Of a stretch of DNA of 64,000 nucleotides, positions 56,064 to 64,000 are shown piece after piece. The notes beneath the pieces were generated by a model, which was not told where the DNA came from, ran no database searches, and saw only the letters and a list, made by a program, of their open reading frames with translations. The stretch comes from JAHJQZ01 sp963676075 (GTDB lineage Bacteria; Pseudomonadota; Alphaproteobacteria; Rhizobiales; Devosiaceae): positions 62,001-126,000 of the forward strand of contig CAXXNZ010000028.1 in assembly GCA_963676075.2 (NCBI GenBank), read 5' to 3'. The position numbers and the translations under genes were made by a program. Each line of letters starts with the position of its first letter. Positions within the stretch are counted from its first letter, which is position 1.

Positions 56064-57014
56064 ATGACGCAAACGGTCACCACGTCGCAGGACATCACGT
56101 CCCGCCCCGCAGCGGCTACGCGCCCGCCGTTCTGGCGCCAGTTCGGCGACAGAAAAAGCTGGCTTGCCGTACTGCTGCTGGTTTCGCCCGCCCTCATCTT
56201 GTTCGTCACATTCGTTTTGTGGCCACTTTTCAACGCGTTCCTGTTCTCTTTCTACAAGTGGAACGGCTACGGTCCGCTCCAGGACTTTGTCGGTCTCGAA
56301 AACTACGCCAAGGTCGTCGACCATCGTGCCTTTCCACTGGCGCTGAGGAACACGGTGATCATCGCCGTCGCCTCGCTTCTGTTGCAGCTGCCGCTCGCCC
56401 TTTGGGTGGCGCTGGCGCTTTATCAGAAGGCGTGGTTCGTATCGATTTTCCGCACCATCTTCTTTCTGCCCTACATGCTCGGCGAAGTGGCTGCAGGCCT
56501 GATCTGGAAATTCGTCTACGATGGCAATTACGGCCTTCTGCCGACCATCGGCGATGCCCTTCACACAGAAATGCCATTCGTGCTGGCTGACCGGGCCTGG
56601 GTCATTCCGGCCATCATCATTGTCATCGTCTGGAAGTATTTCGGCTTTCACATGATGATCTATATCGCCGGCCTGCAGTCGATCCCCAGCGAGGTGGTCG
56701 AGGCGGCACGGCTCGATGGCGTCTCCAAATGGAAGATCATGTGGTTCATCAAGATCCCGATGCTCCGCTCCTCGATCATCATTTCGGTCTTTTTCGCCAT
56801 TGTCGGCTCGCTGCAACTGTTCGACATCATCCTGCCGCTGACCGGTGGCGGACCGGGCAATGCCAGCCATACGCTTGTGTCGTTCCTCTACTATTTCGGC
56901 ATCCTGCGCATGAAGATCGGCTTCGGCGGCGCCATGAGCGTCATCCTGTTCATCCTGTGTGTCGGCGTGACCATCATCTACCGCCGCCTGCTGTTCACGA
57001 AGGCTGAAGCATAA
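56064..57014 (+). CDS. CUT1 sugar ABC transporter permease (MalF type)
   Basis: 316 residues from ATG 56064 (MTQTVTTSQDITSRPAAATR); the open frame upstream is not needed. Six spans; EAA loop VEAARLDGVSKWKIMWFIKI. The stop TAA shares its last base with the next ATG (TAATG). Confidence 0.94.
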   Translation: MTQTVTTSQDITSRPAAATRPPFWRQFGDRKSWLAVLLLVSPALILFVTFVLWPLFNAFLFSFYKWNGYGPLQDFVGLENYAKVVDHRAFPLALRNTVIIAVASLLLQLPLALWVALALYQKAWFVSIFRTIFFLPYMLGEVAAGLIWKFVYDGNYGLLPTIGDALHTEMPFVLADRAWVIPAIIIVIVWKYFGFHMMIYIAGLQSIPSEVVEAARLDGVSKWKIMWFIKIPMLRSSIIISVFFAIVGSLQLFDIILPLTGGGPGNASHTLVSFLYYFGILRMKIGFGGAMSVILFILCVGVTIIYRRLLFTKAEA

Positions 57015-57871
57015 TGGCCCGAACCAAACGAAAACTGACCATCGTTGGATCGAAGCCCGAGATCTCGCCGTTCCAGTGGGGAACGATCATCTTCATCACG
57101 CTGTTCATCCTGGTGCCGTTCTATTCGACGGCACTTGGCGGCTTCAAATCCAACGGCGAATTGCGCGTCAATCCGTTCGGATTTCCGGCCAGTTGGGACA
57201 CCTCCAATTTCGAGTTGATCCTTGGCGGCGACACCTTCTTCCGCTTCATGTGGAATTCGCTGTTCATCGCCCTGCTCACCGTGGTTCTGACGGTCATCGT
57301 CGCGGCCATGGCGGCCTTTGCCCTGTCCCACATCCGCTTTTACGGGCGCAATTACCTCACCAGCCTGTTCATGCTCGGCCTGCTGTTCCCCTTCGCCACG
57401 GCGATCCTGCCGCTGTTCATCACCATCCGCGACATGGGAATTCTCGACAATCCGACCGCCGTGATCCTGCCGCAGGTGGCGTTCAATCTTGCCTTCTCGA
57501 TGCTGCTGTTCCGCTCGTTCTTCCAGGAGCTGCCGATCGAATTGATCGAGGCGGCGCGCATGGACCGATGCGGCTATCTCAGGATTTTCTGGTACATCGT
57601 CCTGCCGCTATCGCTGCCGATCCTGACCACGGTTGGCGTGTTCGCCTTCGTCACCAGCTGGAACAATTTCCTGTTGCCGCTGATCATGCTCAACGACGAA
57701 AAGGCCTTCCCGTGGCCACTGGGGATCATGCAGTTCCAGGGCCAGTACAACACGGACTGGCCGAAGGTTCTGGCGTTCCTGACGCTGACAATTCTGCCGG
57801 CTCTGGTCTTTTTTCTCGCGGCACAGCGCTACATCATCTCCGGTTTGACCGGCGGTGCGGTCAAGGGCTGA
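57014..57871 (+). CDS. CUT1 sugar ABC transporter permease (MalG type)
   Basis: 285 residues, six spans, EAA loop IEAARMDRCGYLRIFWYIVL (an Arg-Cys replaces the usual Gly-Ala after the Asp), C-terminus ISGLTGGAVKG. Translationally coupled to the preceding permease. Confidence 0.94.
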   Translation: MARTKRKLTIVGSKPEISPFQWGTIIFITLFILVPFYSTALGGFKSNGELRVNPFGFPASWDTSNFELILGGDTFFRFMWNSLFIALLTVVLTVIVAAMAAFALSHIRFYGRNYLTSLFMLGLLFPFATAILPLFITIRDMGILDNPTAVILPQVAFNLAFSMLLFRSFFQELPIELIEAARMDRCGYLRIFWYIVLPLSLPILTTVGVFAFVTSWNNFLLPLIMLNDEKAFPWPLGIMQFQGQYNTDWPKVLAFLTLTILPALVFFLAAQRYIISGLTGGAVKG

Positions 57872-57902
57872 CAAGCTCCGATCCGTGCCCAAGCCAACGG
57901 TT

Positions 57903-57929
57903 TGCGCCGCAACGCGCGGCGCACCGTTT
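57903..57929 (+). terminator. Possible terminator after the block E permeases
   Basis: An 8-bp stem TGCGCCGC/GCGGCGCA with a 5-base loop, followed by CCGTTTC. The T-run is weak. It lies 31 bases past the permease stop, between convergent genes. Confidence 0.5.
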
Positions 57930-57955
57930 CATCGGATGATACGGGAGGTCGCGCG

Positions 57956-58885
57956 CTAGCGCTTCAGATGCAACCTCAGGACGATATCCTGGTCGTAATT
58001 GCCGAAACCGCGGCCGAAAATGTTGATGCCGCCGGGATGCTTGGCGCTGTCGTGCACGCCGATCCTCAAACGGATCGAGTGATGGCGGGCGACGTCGAGG
58101 CTGTGGACCGAGATGTCCGAAATTCTGACGCCATCGACATAGGTGCCGTTCTGGCCGATGCGCCAGTTCTTCAGCTTGCCGTATTGCGAGCCTTTCAGCT
58201 TCCACCAGTCGGGTGTGTAAACGCCGCGCTTGTCGCCGAAATCGCCCGGCGAGGTCCATGTGCCGACATCAATACCGTTGACAGTGAGTGTGATATCCGA
58301 AGGCCAGTCGGCGCTGGTCCCGGGCACTTCCGAGCTCAGTTCCATGGTGAACTCGATCGCATCGATATCGGTGTTGGCCAGCTTGGCGTTGTTGGGGAAC
58401 TGATATTCGACGTAACCGCGCGTGAACCACAACAGCCCCGCCTTCATCCGGCCGGGATCGAGGAAGGAATCGGGCACGTCGAGCAATCCGACAATCCCGT
58501 CGGCAGTGCACATGCCGCACGGCGCCGTCACTTCAACGCTTGTGTAAAGTCCTATCGGCATCGAGACTTCGATACCGGCGTCTGCCGAACGGGATTTGGT
58601 ATCCTTGAAGGCCAGCAATACTTCGTCGAATGTCGAATGACAGATCTTCTGATTGCCCTTGCGCGCCTTGATCAGTTCAGTACGGATGAACTGCGCTTTT
58701 TCAAGCAAGGACACGTGCGAGGAAACTGTCGATTGCGGCAGTGCCAGCCTCGCGGCGATGTCATTTATATTCATCGCACCTTCGTCGCGAAGAAGCTTGA
58801 GAATGCTGATGCGCGTGGGCGAGGCCAAACTCCTGAGAACGTCAGTACCGTCCTCTGGATCGACCAAAACAATATTGCGAGCCAA
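57956..58885 (-). CDS. ArsR-type winged-helix regulator with a large C-terminal sensor domain
   Basis: 309 residues, three times the usual ArsR length. Residues 15-90 are the winged helix (LASPTRISILKLLRDEGAMN; LPQSTVSSHVSLLEKAQFIR). Residues about 105-309 are beta-rich, with CGMC (a CxxC), FLDPGRMKAGLLWFTRGYVE, and DWWKLKGSQYGKLKNWRIG, and look like a jelly-roll ligand domain; I cannot name the family. It lacks classic ArsR metal sites in the winged helix. It lies between the block E importer and the GH3 gene, divergent from GH3, and is the likely carbohydrate-responsive regulator (inference). Confidence 0.82.
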   Translation of the reverse strand: MARNIVLVDPEDGTDVLRSLASPTRISILKLLRDEGAMNINDIAARLALPQSTVSSHVSLLEKAQFIRTELIKARKGNQKICHSTFDEVLLAFKDTKSRSADAGIEVSMPIGLYTSVEVTAPCGMCTADGIVGLLDVPDSFLDPGRMKAGLLWFTRGYVEYQFPNNAKLANTDIDAIEFTMELSSEVPGTSADWPSDITLTVNGIDVGTWTSPGDFGDKRGVYTPDWWKLKGSQYGKLKNWRIGQNGTYVDGVRISDISVHSLDVARHHSIRLRIGVHDSAKHPGGINIFGRGFGNYDQDIVLRLHLKR

Positions 58886-59228
58886 TATGAATTTCTTCCG
58901 GCAGGTGGTCTGGTCAAGTTTGTATCAGAATTTCCGATTCAATCAAGCGTGAGCGCTAATCCGCCCCATCTTAATCGTGAATTCAGATCGCGCCGCCACC
59001 CTGCGGGAAAACGGGCGATTTCCGCCATTTGTGGCCCCTGTCCCGACCCACACCCCATGCGTGCGTTAACGCGTCGCGCCCGAGTTTCAACGCAAGGCTC
59101 TTGCCTTTCCCTATGCCGGCGTGGTCGCTCATTGTACCGATCTTTCGCCGGCACAAACCGTCATCCGGCAGCAACGGGTCGTCGTCGACCGGTTGCTGCG
59201 ATGTGCCAAACCAAGAAGTGAGTTCGAA
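58886..59228. promoter_or_regulatory. Divergent region between the ArsR-type and GH3 genes
   Basis: A 343-base gap without a supported gene. The part next to the regulator is AT-rich and holds GAATTTC at two places (58889 and 58928); GAATTTCC also occurs at 54595 upstream of the block E binding-protein gene. Possible shared operator, weak. Confidence 0.3.
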
Positions 59229-61598
59229 ATGCCCGAAGACTACAAAAACCCTAACCTCAGTCCCGACGCGCGCGCCGCCGACCTCCTTGCCCGGATGACG
59301 CTCGATGAAAAGATCGCGCAGCTTTATTCGATGTGGCTCGATCTCTCGAGCGACGGCAATCACCGGCCGCGCAACATGCCCTTCGTCGGCGGCATCGAAG
59401 AAGAAAAGATGCGCAAGACCTTGTCACTTGGTCTTGGCCAGATCACGCGGCCGCTCGGTGGCCGGCCGATCGAAGCTGCCGAAGGTGTGCGCGCCCTCAA
59501 CACGCTGCAGAAATTCATGCTGGAAGAGACACGGCTCGGCATTCCGGTCATGTCGCACGAGGAATGCCTGAACGGTCTCCTAGCCCGCGGCGCCACCCTG
59601 TTTCCGGCCGCCCTCGCCTACGGCGCCACCTTCAATCCCGACCTGGTCGAGAAGGTTGCCACGGCCATTGGCGAGGAAGCGCGCTCAGTCGGCGCCTATC
59701 AGGTTCTGGCGCCGGTGCTCGATGTTGCGCGTGACGTTCGCTGGGGCCGCACCGAGGAAACCTTCGGCGAAGATCCTTACATGGCTGGCATGATGGCGTG
59801 CGGCTACGTGCGCGGCATTCAGGGCGAAAAGCGCGATCTTCTTGCGACGCTCAAGCACTACGCCGGGCATTCCTTCTCGGAGGGCGGGCGCAACCATGCC
59901 CCGGTCAATCTCGGCTGGCGCGAGCTCAACGACACTTTCCTGCTGCCGTTCGAAATGGCGGTGAAGCTGGCCAATGCCGGTTCGGTGATGCCGGCCTATC
60001 ATGCCATCGACGGCGAGCCGAGCCACGCCAATCGGCACCTTCTGACCGAGGTTCTGCGTGAGCAATGGGGGTTCGACGGCATCATCGTCGCCGATTACAC
60101 AGGCGTCGAACTGCTGCGCAAGGCCCAGGGCATTGCGGCAGACAACGCCGAAGCAGCGGCCCTGTCCTACACAGCCGGCCTTGACGTCGAGCTACCCGGC
60201 AATGATTGCGCGCCGAGCCTCAAGGACGCTCTCGAGCGCGGACTCATCACCATGGACCTGCTCGACACCACTGTTACCCGCGTTCTGGTTGAGAAATTCC
60301 GCACCGGTCTATTCGAAAAGCCATATGCCGATGACACGGCGGTCAGCTTCCAGACTGCCGAAACGGTCGGCTTGGCCCGTCAGGCCGCCCGCGAGGCCGT
60401 GACCATTCTCGACAACAACGGCATCCTGCCGCTGGCCCCCGGCAAGAAGGTCGCCGTCATCGGCCCGTCGGCCGACGATCCGCTGGCGCTGTTGAGTGGC
60501 TATTCCTTCCCGGTGCATCTGCTGCTCAATGACGAGATCGCCGATGCCAAGGACGTGGTGACGCCACGCGTTGCCTTCGAGGCCGCCTTGGGTGCCGACA
60601 GCGTTATTTACGCCCGCGGTTGCAACATCCTCGACGAGCGCAAATACGGTGCCCCGGTCTTCCCTGGCGACGACGTCGACAGTTCCGACGTCGATATCGC
60701 CTCGAACCTGTCGACCCGTCTCGACATGATCGACGATGCCGTCGCCGCAGCCAAATCGGCCGATATCGCCGTGGTCTGCGTCGGCGATCTGGCCGGCCTG
60801 TTCCAGACAGGCACCGTCGGTGAAGGATCGGACGCCGAAAGTCTCGATCTGCCCGGCGTGCAGCAGGAATTGCTCGATGCCGTCGTCGGCACCGGCAAGC
60901 CGGTTGTCGTCGTGGTCATCTCCGGACGCCCGTACAATCTCGGCGGGTTGGAAAAGGACATCGCCGCGCAGGTCTATGCGTTCGCCGGCGGCCAGCAGGG
61001 TGGACCGGCGCTTGTCGATGTTCTGACCGGCGCTGTCGAGCCGTCCGGCCGCCTGCCGCTTTCGGTGCCGCGCAACGTCGGCGCCATGCCGTATTTCTAC
61101 AATCACCGATTTGGCAGTTCCGGGACCCCCGTCGCCCGCCATTTCGGATCGAGCTATCCGTTCGGGCACGGACTGTCCTACACCAGCTTCGCCTATGAGA
61201 ACTTCGCGATCGAAAACGACAAGATCGAGAGCGCTGGCGGGACCGTTGCCGTGACCTTCACCATCCGCAACACCGGCACCCGTGCCGGTACGGCAGTGCC
61301 TCAGCTTTACGTCCGCGATCTGGTTGCTACGGTCGCCCGGCCGGTCAAGGAGCTCAAGGCCTTTGGCAAGATCGCTTTGGCGGCTGGCGAGACGGCGCAC
61401 ATCCGTGCAGAAGTGCCGACCGATATGCTCAACTTCACCGGGCTCGACGGCAAACGTCGCGTCGAACCGGGCAAGTTCGACATCATGGTCGGTGAGTCGA
61501 GCGGAGATATCCGTGCCAGCGGAACGGTGGAACTGACCGGTCCGGTCCGGTCTCTCGACGGCAAATGGCGTATGGTGAGCTCGCTCAAGGCGGTCTGA
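59229..61598 (+). CDS. GH3 beta-glycosidase (beta-glucosidase/beta-xylosidase type)
   Basis: 789 residues from ATG 59229; its ribosome-binding site is weak. The N-terminal TIM barrel includes RLGIPVMSHEECLNG, RWGRTEETFGEDP, the KH(Y) substrate motif LATLKHYAGHS, and IIVADYTGVE with the nucleophile Asp. Next comes the alpha/beta sandwich with GEGSDAESLDLPG (candidate acid/base) and a C-terminal fibronectin III-like domain (PQLYVRDLVATVARPVKELK). No signal peptide, so cytoplasmic. It removes terminal beta-linked glucose, xylose or arabinose from imported oligosaccharides; which of these is not resolved. Confidence 0.93.
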   Translation: MPEDYKNPNLSPDARAADLLARMTLDEKIAQLYSMWLDLSSDGNHRPRNMPFVGGIEEEKMRKTLSLGLGQITRPLGGRPIEAAEGVRALNTLQKFMLEETRLGIPVMSHEECLNGLLARGATLFPAALAYGATFNPDLVEKVATAIGEEARSVGAYQVLAPVLDVARDVRWGRTEETFGEDPYMAGMMACGYVRGIQGEKRDLLATLKHYAGHSFSEGGRNHAPVNLGWRELNDTFLLPFEMAVKLANAGSVMPAYHAIDGEPSHANRHLLTEVLREQWGFDGIIVADYTGVELLRKAQGIAADNAEAAALSYTAGLDVELPGNDCAPSLKDALERGLITMDLLDTTVTRVLVEKFRTGLFEKPYADDTAVSFQTAETVGLARQAAREAVTILDNNGILPLAPGKKVAVIGPSADDPLALLSGYSFPVHLLLNDEIADAKDVVTPRVAFEAALGADSVIYARGCNILDERKYGAPVFPGDDVDSSDVDIASNLSTRLDMIDDAVAAAKSADIAVVCVGDLAGLFQTGTVGEGSDAESLDLPGVQQELLDAVVGTGKPVVVVVISGRPYNLGGLEKDIAAQVYAFAGGQQGGPALVDVLTGAVEPSGRLPLSVPRNVGAMPYFYNHRFGSSGTPVARHFGSSYPFGHGLSYTSFAYENFAIENDKIESAGGTVAVTFTIRNTGTRAGTAVPQLYVRDLVATVARPVKELKAFGKIALAAGETAHIRAEVPTDMLNFTGLDGKRRVEPGKFDIMVGESSGDIRASGTVELTGPVRSLDGKWRMVSSLKAV

Positions 61599-61631
61599 TC
61601 CGCTGAGCCGCACCAACGACGAATAGAATTG

Positions 61632-61669
61632 GGCGCATGCGCCGGTTTTACCGGGCATGCGCCTGTTTC
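61632..61669 (+). terminator. Terminator after the GH3 gene
   Basis: Outer 9-bp stem GGCGCATGC/GCATGCGCC with an inner CCGG/CCGG pairing and a TTTTA loop, followed by TGTTTC. It lies 34 bases past the GH3 stop. Confidence 0.55.
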
Positions 61670-61804
61670 ATCAGCTCGCCCCACCCTTCATCAACCATTT
61701 CAGCGCCAAATCAATGGCTGCAACACTGAGTCCGAATTGTCAGACATTTGTTTGTCGGCTATACGCCACCTGCCTGTTGCCTATGCCGAGAAAGGCCTTT
61801 TGAC

Positions 61805-62986
61805 GTGTCACAAAATCTCGCCAGCCACTTCCAGCTGCGCGACGACGTGGTGTTTCTGAACCACGGTTCGTACGGCGCCTGCCCTCGTCCTGTTTTTGCC
61901 GCTTTCCAGGACTGGCAGCGCGAACTCGAGTCCCAGCCTGTTGAGTTTCTTGGACGGCGCTACAGCGACCTGATGCGCCAAGCGCGCCAGGTGATTGCTC
62001 CCGAATTCGGGGCCAACCCGGACGACCTCGTCTGGGTGACCAATGCCACGTTCGGCCTCAATATCGTTTTGCAATCGTTGAAGCTCGAACCGGGCGACGA
62101 GATCGTCACCACCGACCACGAATACGCCGCGCTCGACAAGACGCTGGCCTATGTGACCCAACGCACCGGCGCCCGTATTGTCGTTGCCAAAATTCCGTTG
62201 CCGCTGGTGAGCGAAGAGCAGTTTACACAAGCCCTGCTCGACTCCATGACGCCCAAAACGCGGGTGCTGTTCATCTCGCACATCACCTCGCCGACGGCGC
62301 TGCGGTTTCCGATCGAGAACATCGTCGCCCACTGCCGCGAAAACGGCATCATCACCGTCATCGACGGCGCCCATACGCCCGGCCATATCCCGCTCGATCT
62401 CGACGCGCTCGGTGCGGATTTCTATTCAGGCAATTTCCACAAATGGCTGATGACGCCGAAAGGGTCGGCATTCCTTCATGCCCGTCGGAACATGCAGAGC
62501 ATTCTCGATCCGCTTGTCATCAGCCATGGCTGGACGGCGACGATCAAGGAGCCCGGAGCAACCGGAGCATTCGGCAATTCGCCTTTCCTCGATACACTTG
62601 AGGTGCAAGGCACCCGCGACCCCTCTGCCTTTTTGTCCGGGCCGGCGGCGATCGCCTTTCGCCGGGAGCATGACTGGGATGGGGTTGCCCGCCAGTGTGC
62701 GGCTCTGGCGCGACAGACCGCCGAACGGGTTTCGGAGCTGACAGGACTGCCGCTTTTGTCGACGCCCGAATTCTCGGCGCCGCAAATGGCCGCCATGACG
62801 CTGCCCGCCTGCGACGTCGAAACGGTACAATCGACCCTGCTTGAGCGGTACAGCATAGAAATTCCGGTCTTTTCTTGGCAAGATAGGCATATCGCCCGTC
62901 TATCGGTTCAAGGCTACAACAGCCCCGAGCAAATGGACCGGCTTGTTGGGGCCTTGGACGAGATTCTGAACCTTTCGGCGCACTGA
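61805..62986 (+). CDS. PLP-dependent class V aminotransferase (isopenicillin-N epimerase-like)
   Basis: 393 residues from GTG 61805, preceded by GAGAAAGG. FLNHGSYGACPRPVF near the start, TNATFGLNIVLQS for phosphate binding, VIDGAHTPGHIPLDLDALGA for the pyridine-N Asp, and SGNFHKWLMTPKGSAFL with the PLP lysine. This pattern is that of CefD-like aminotransferase/epimerase relatives, which act on amino acids or peptides. Next to a GntR regulator and an oligopeptide importer, it probably belongs to amino acid or peptide catabolism rather than the sugar island. Confidence 0.88.
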   Translation: MSQNLASHFQLRDDVVFLNHGSYGACPRPVFAAFQDWQRELESQPVEFLGRRYSDLMRQARQVIAPEFGANPDDLVWVTNATFGLNIVLQSLKLEPGDEIVTTDHEYAALDKTLAYVTQRTGARIVVAKIPLPLVSEEQFTQALLDSMTPKTRVLFISHITSPTALRFPIENIVAHCRENGIITVIDGAHTPGHIPLDLDALGADFYSGNFHKWLMTPKGSAFLHARRNMQSILDPLVISHGWTATIKEPGATGAFGNSPFLDTLEVQGTRDPSAFLSGPAAIAFRREHDWDGVARQCAALARQTAERVSELTGLPLLSTPEFSAPQMAAMTLPACDVETVQSTLLERYSIEIPVFSWQDRHIARLSVQGYNSPEQMDRLVGALDEILNLSAH

Positions 62987-63043
62987 TACTTTTCGCCGTC
63001 GCAGTCAGTGCTCCCCGCCCCGTCGCTGAGGAGGTTTCAGCAC

Positions 63044-63778
63044 GTGCCGCACTCTTCGCACCCGGACGATCCTGAGCCGCTGCCGTCACGCTCGCGTGGT
63101 GAACTCATCCTCGAAGCCTTGGCCGACATGATCGAACAGTCAGGATTGAAGGTCGGCGACCGGTTGCCGCCTGAAGTTTCGCTGGCAACCAAGCTCGGTG
63201 TCGGACGTTCGACGGTGCGTGAAGCACTCAATCGCTGGGAAGGACTCGGCATCATTCGCCGCCGCCGTGGCGATGGCACCTATCTCACAGCGCCGATGCA
63301 AGCCACGCAATCCATGGTGCCGCTGTCGGTGCGTCTCGAGGGCGAAGCGCTATTGCACCTGCTTGAGGTGCGCCGTGGGCTCGAAACCGACGTGGTGCGC
63401 AAGGCAACCCTCAATGCAAGTCGCGAGCAGCGCGCCGGCATCTCGAACCTGTGCGACACTCTTTTGCGGGCCGTCTATGCTGGCCAGTCCTGGCGCATCG
63501 AAGATGCGGCTTTCCACAGTGCCGTTTACGAAGCCTCGGGCAATCCGATGTATGGGCGCATCCTTTCCCAACTCGATGGCGCCATCGACCGGGACACGGC
63601 GTCCCCCTTCCATCGCAACGAGTTCGGCCTTTCCTCGTTCCCGCTTCATCGCGATCTTGCCGACGCGATCTTGGCCGAAGACGAATCCGCAGCCGTTGCC
63701 TCTGCCGTGTGCATCGTCGATTCCGTCATGGATGAAATCCGCCGGATTATCCTGTGTGGGCAGCAGACGTCTGCCTGA
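63044..63778 (+). CDS. GntR-family regulator, FadR subfamily
   Basis: 244 residues from GTG 63044, behind GAGGAGG. Winged helix at about residues 18-85 (GDRLPPEVSLATKLGVGRST; REALNRWEGLGIIRR), then a helical FCD domain (HLLEVRRGLETDVVRKATLN; FHSAVYEASGNPMYGRILSQ). It follows the aminotransferase gene after 57 bases on the same strand and probably regulates it or the neighbouring peptide importer. Confidence 0.92.
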   Translation: MPHSSHPDDPEPLPSRSRGELILEALADMIEQSGLKVGDRLPPEVSLATKLGVGRSTVREALNRWEGLGIIRRRRGDGTYLTAPMQATQSMVPLSVRLEGEALLHLLEVRRGLETDVVRKATLNASREQRAGISNLCDTLLRAVYAGQSWRIEDAAFHSAVYEASGNPMYGRILSQLDGAIDRDTASPFHRNEFGLSSFPLHRDLADAILAEDESAAVASAVCIVDSVMDEIRRIILCGQQTSA

Positions 63779-63894
63779 CATCAGGTCAAACTGAGGAACC
63801 CTGGCGGCAACATGCCTTGGTAGGTTGGACAGGCATACGATGGCACCTGCTTGCGCAAAATGCGATGCTGGATCCGATGATATCAAACCATGCT

Positions 63895-64000
63895 TCAGGC
63901 AGCTTCGTGCGAGCGGCCTTCTTCGACGGCGTGACAGGCAACCCGCGAACTTCCATCGACCATAAGCGCCGGCATCTCCGCTCTGCAGCGGTCATTGGCC
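63895..64000 (-). CDS. C-terminal end of an oligopeptide/dipeptide ABC importer ATPase (partial)
   Basis: The last 34 residues of a protein that enters from the right edge: DRCRAEMPALMVDGSSRVAC, then HAVEEGRSHEAA and a stop at 63895. The pattern CRxExPxL...xVACH is the C-terminal oligo_HPY tail of DppD/OppD/GsiA-type ATPases. Only this tail is visible, so the type of importer is open. Confidence 0.6.
   Translation of the reverse strand, partial: ANDRCRAEMPALMVDGSSRVACHAVEEGRSHEAA

Noticed and set aside
54588..58936. GAATTTCC as a shared operator for block E
   Set aside because: Only an 8-base match at two places in AT-rich spacers, without symmetry; too weak to call.
60309..61658. A 449-codon minus-strand open frame opposite the GH3 gene
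   Set aside because: Antisense shadow of a well-conserved glycosidase.
63786..63995. A 69-codon minus-strand frame at the right edge
   Set aside because: The other frame encodes the recognisable CRAE...VACH tail of an oligopeptide importer ATPase, which is the better explanation.

Overview
The window is a stretch of alphaproteobacterial chromosome, most likely from the Hyphomicrobiales (Rhizobiales). The reasons are the high-GC coding bias, the secE-nusG-rplKAJL-rpoBC cluster with alphaproteobacterial N-termini, an HTH-fused citrate synthase, a DUF2083-type regulator beside isocitrate lyase, and a rhizobial-style rhamnose kinase/mutarotase/DeoR cluster. I cannot name the genus; a Devosia-like relative is only a guess.

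Layout. 1-24,752 is mostly core genome. It holds an O-methyltransferase, a secreted phytase-like esterase, the minus-strand information-processing operon (secE, nusG, rplK, rplA, rplJ, rplL, rpoB, rpoC, read from 14.4 kb down to 2.2 kb), a secreted SH3-SH3-crystallin protein, tRNA-Trp(CCA), a CPBP membrane protease, two divergent citrate synthase paralogues, tuf, and isocitrate lyase with its divergent XRE/DUF2083 regulator. 24.8-26.1 kb carries a TRIC-like channel and a YaiI/YqxD protein.

26.1-63.8 kb is a large carbohydrate-utilisation island with four ABC sugar importers. Block A (26.1-32.7 kb): AraC regulator, CUT1 importer, GH105 unsaturated uronyl hydrolase. Block B (32.8-36.9 kb): CUT2 importer with a divergent GntR regulator. 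Block C (37.0-48.2 kb): LacI regulator facing an eight-gene operon of heparinase II/III-like lyase, two CUT1 permeases, GH88 unsaturated uronyl hydrolase, ATPase, DUF624 membrane protein, binding protein and DUF2264 protein. Block D (48.4-53.4 kb): L-rhamnose catabolism (kinase, mutarotase, DeoR regulator / isomerase, aldolase). Block E (53.4-61.6 kb): CUT1 importer, ArsR-type regulator with a large extra domain, GH3 glycosidase. Together they read as uptake of lyase-generated oligosaccharides, removal of the unsaturated uronic acid, release of neutral sugars and breakdown of rhamnose. A rhamnose- and uronate-rich polymer such as rhamnogalacturonan I or ulvan is the best inferred substrate. 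The right edge has a class V aminotransferase, a GntR regulator and the tail of an oligopeptide-importer ATPase.

Data quality matters. rpoB is broken by one extra base, and at least 22 single-base insertions or deletions lie in genes between 44.3 and 55.1 kb, nearly all in short homopolymers and several mutually compensating. I treat these as probable sequence errors and annotate the genes as whole.
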